Source of the DNA: Spirochaetota bacterium
Lineage (GTDB): Bacteria; Spirochaetota; JAHITG01
Direction of reading: 5' to 3'
NCBI GenBank assembly: GCA_018817865.1
Contig: JAHITG010000361.1
Span: forward strand, 1 to 13,015
Length of the DNA stretch: 13,015 nucleotides
The notes under the pieces were generated by a model. It ran no database searches and was not told the origin of the DNA. It saw only the letters and a program-made list of their open reading frames with translations. The translations under genes and the position numbers were made by a program. Below are positions 12,883 to 13,015 of this stretch, piece by piece. Each line of letters starts with the position of its first letter. Positions within the stretch are counted from its first letter, which is position 1.

Positions 12883-13015
12883 ATGAATAAAGTAGAGATG
12901 CCTCAGATCGGAAAGATCTCACCGGAGGTCTTTGATACTATCATTTATCCGCATTTGGGAGCAGAAAATAAGAACATAATCATTGGCCCTAAAAATGGAG
13001 TGGATACCGGGATCG
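12883..13015 (+). CDS. AIR-synthase-superfamily protein (PurM/ThiL/HypE-like), N-terminal part, cut by window end
   Basis: Only 44 residues are visible. They begin MNKVEMPQIGKISPEVFDTI and contain IYPHLGAENKN, then IIIGPKNGVDTGI. This matches the opening of AIR-synthase-related proteins (G(K/R)(I/V)(P/S)PE.....I.P.LG, then VG..GVDA), a COG0309/HypE-like branch of the PurM superfamily. The same superfamily includes the thiamine-monophosphate kinase ThiL. The gene lies directly behind a TPP riboswitch and a strong ribosome binding site, so a role in thiamine metabolism is plausible. The N-terminus does not show the typical ThiL opening with GDDCA, so I call it family-level only. No stop is seen; the gene continues past the window. 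Confidence 0.7.
   Translation, partial: MNKVEMPQIGKISPEVFDTIIYPHLGAENKNIIIGPKNGVDTGI

Overview
The window is AT-rich bacterial chromosomal DNA. It opens next to the replication origin: the 3' end of dnaN is followed by recF and a DUF721/DciA gene, an order usual beside dnaA. Spirochaetes show this order, and so do some other phyla. Together with the low GC, an endogenous-style GT9 glycosyltransferase, STAS-domain proteins and NadB, it suggests a Gram-negative, probably anaerobic, spirochaete-like or deep-branching lineage. That assignment is inference; no marker gene here fixes the phylum.

Layout. 2-1756 (+): dnaN (3' part), recF and dciA, tightly packed; recF is split by a one-base frameshift in an A7 tract. 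1842-1915: tRNA-Lys(CUU) with its own promoter. 2095-2828 (+): two STAS proteins, the first lacking the phosphorylatable serine and the second canonical. An AT-only 18-bp perfect inverted repeat at 2820-2861 separates them from the convergent GT9 gene (3862-2834, -). A GH31 glycosidase (3967-6195, +) diverges from GT9. 6262-9344 (+): a secreted protein of unknown function, a flippase-like UPF0104 membrane protein and, 4 nt later, a cytoplasmic alkaline-phosphatase-superfamily metalloenzyme. 9424-9969 (+): a membrane-anchored zinc-ribbon/FHA protein. 12251-10073 (-): rdgB then nadB, an apparent operon of nucleotide-pool cleaning and NAD synthesis.

12310-12880 is a repeat-rich, GC-richer intergenic tract. 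It holds two copies of a palindromic element, tRNA-Leu(CAA) tightly flanked by hairpins on both sides, a second palindrome family that also occurs at 10032-10061, a GGTAGATGG repeat, and then a TPP (thiamine pyrophosphate) riboswitch with an intrinsic terminator. The riboswitch precedes the start of an AIR-synthase-superfamily gene (12883 onward, cut by the window edge).

How the parts relate. The first block serves replication and repair (clamp, RecF, helicase loader). The middle is envelope and carbohydrate metabolism plus signalling domains. The last part is cofactor metabolism (NAD, and probably thiamine). No CRISPR array, transposase, phage gene or obvious defence locus is visible. The most notable items are the TPP riboswitch in front of an AIR-synthase-family gene, the recF frameshift, the degenerate STAS partner, and the dispersed palindromic repeats packed around tRNA-Leu.
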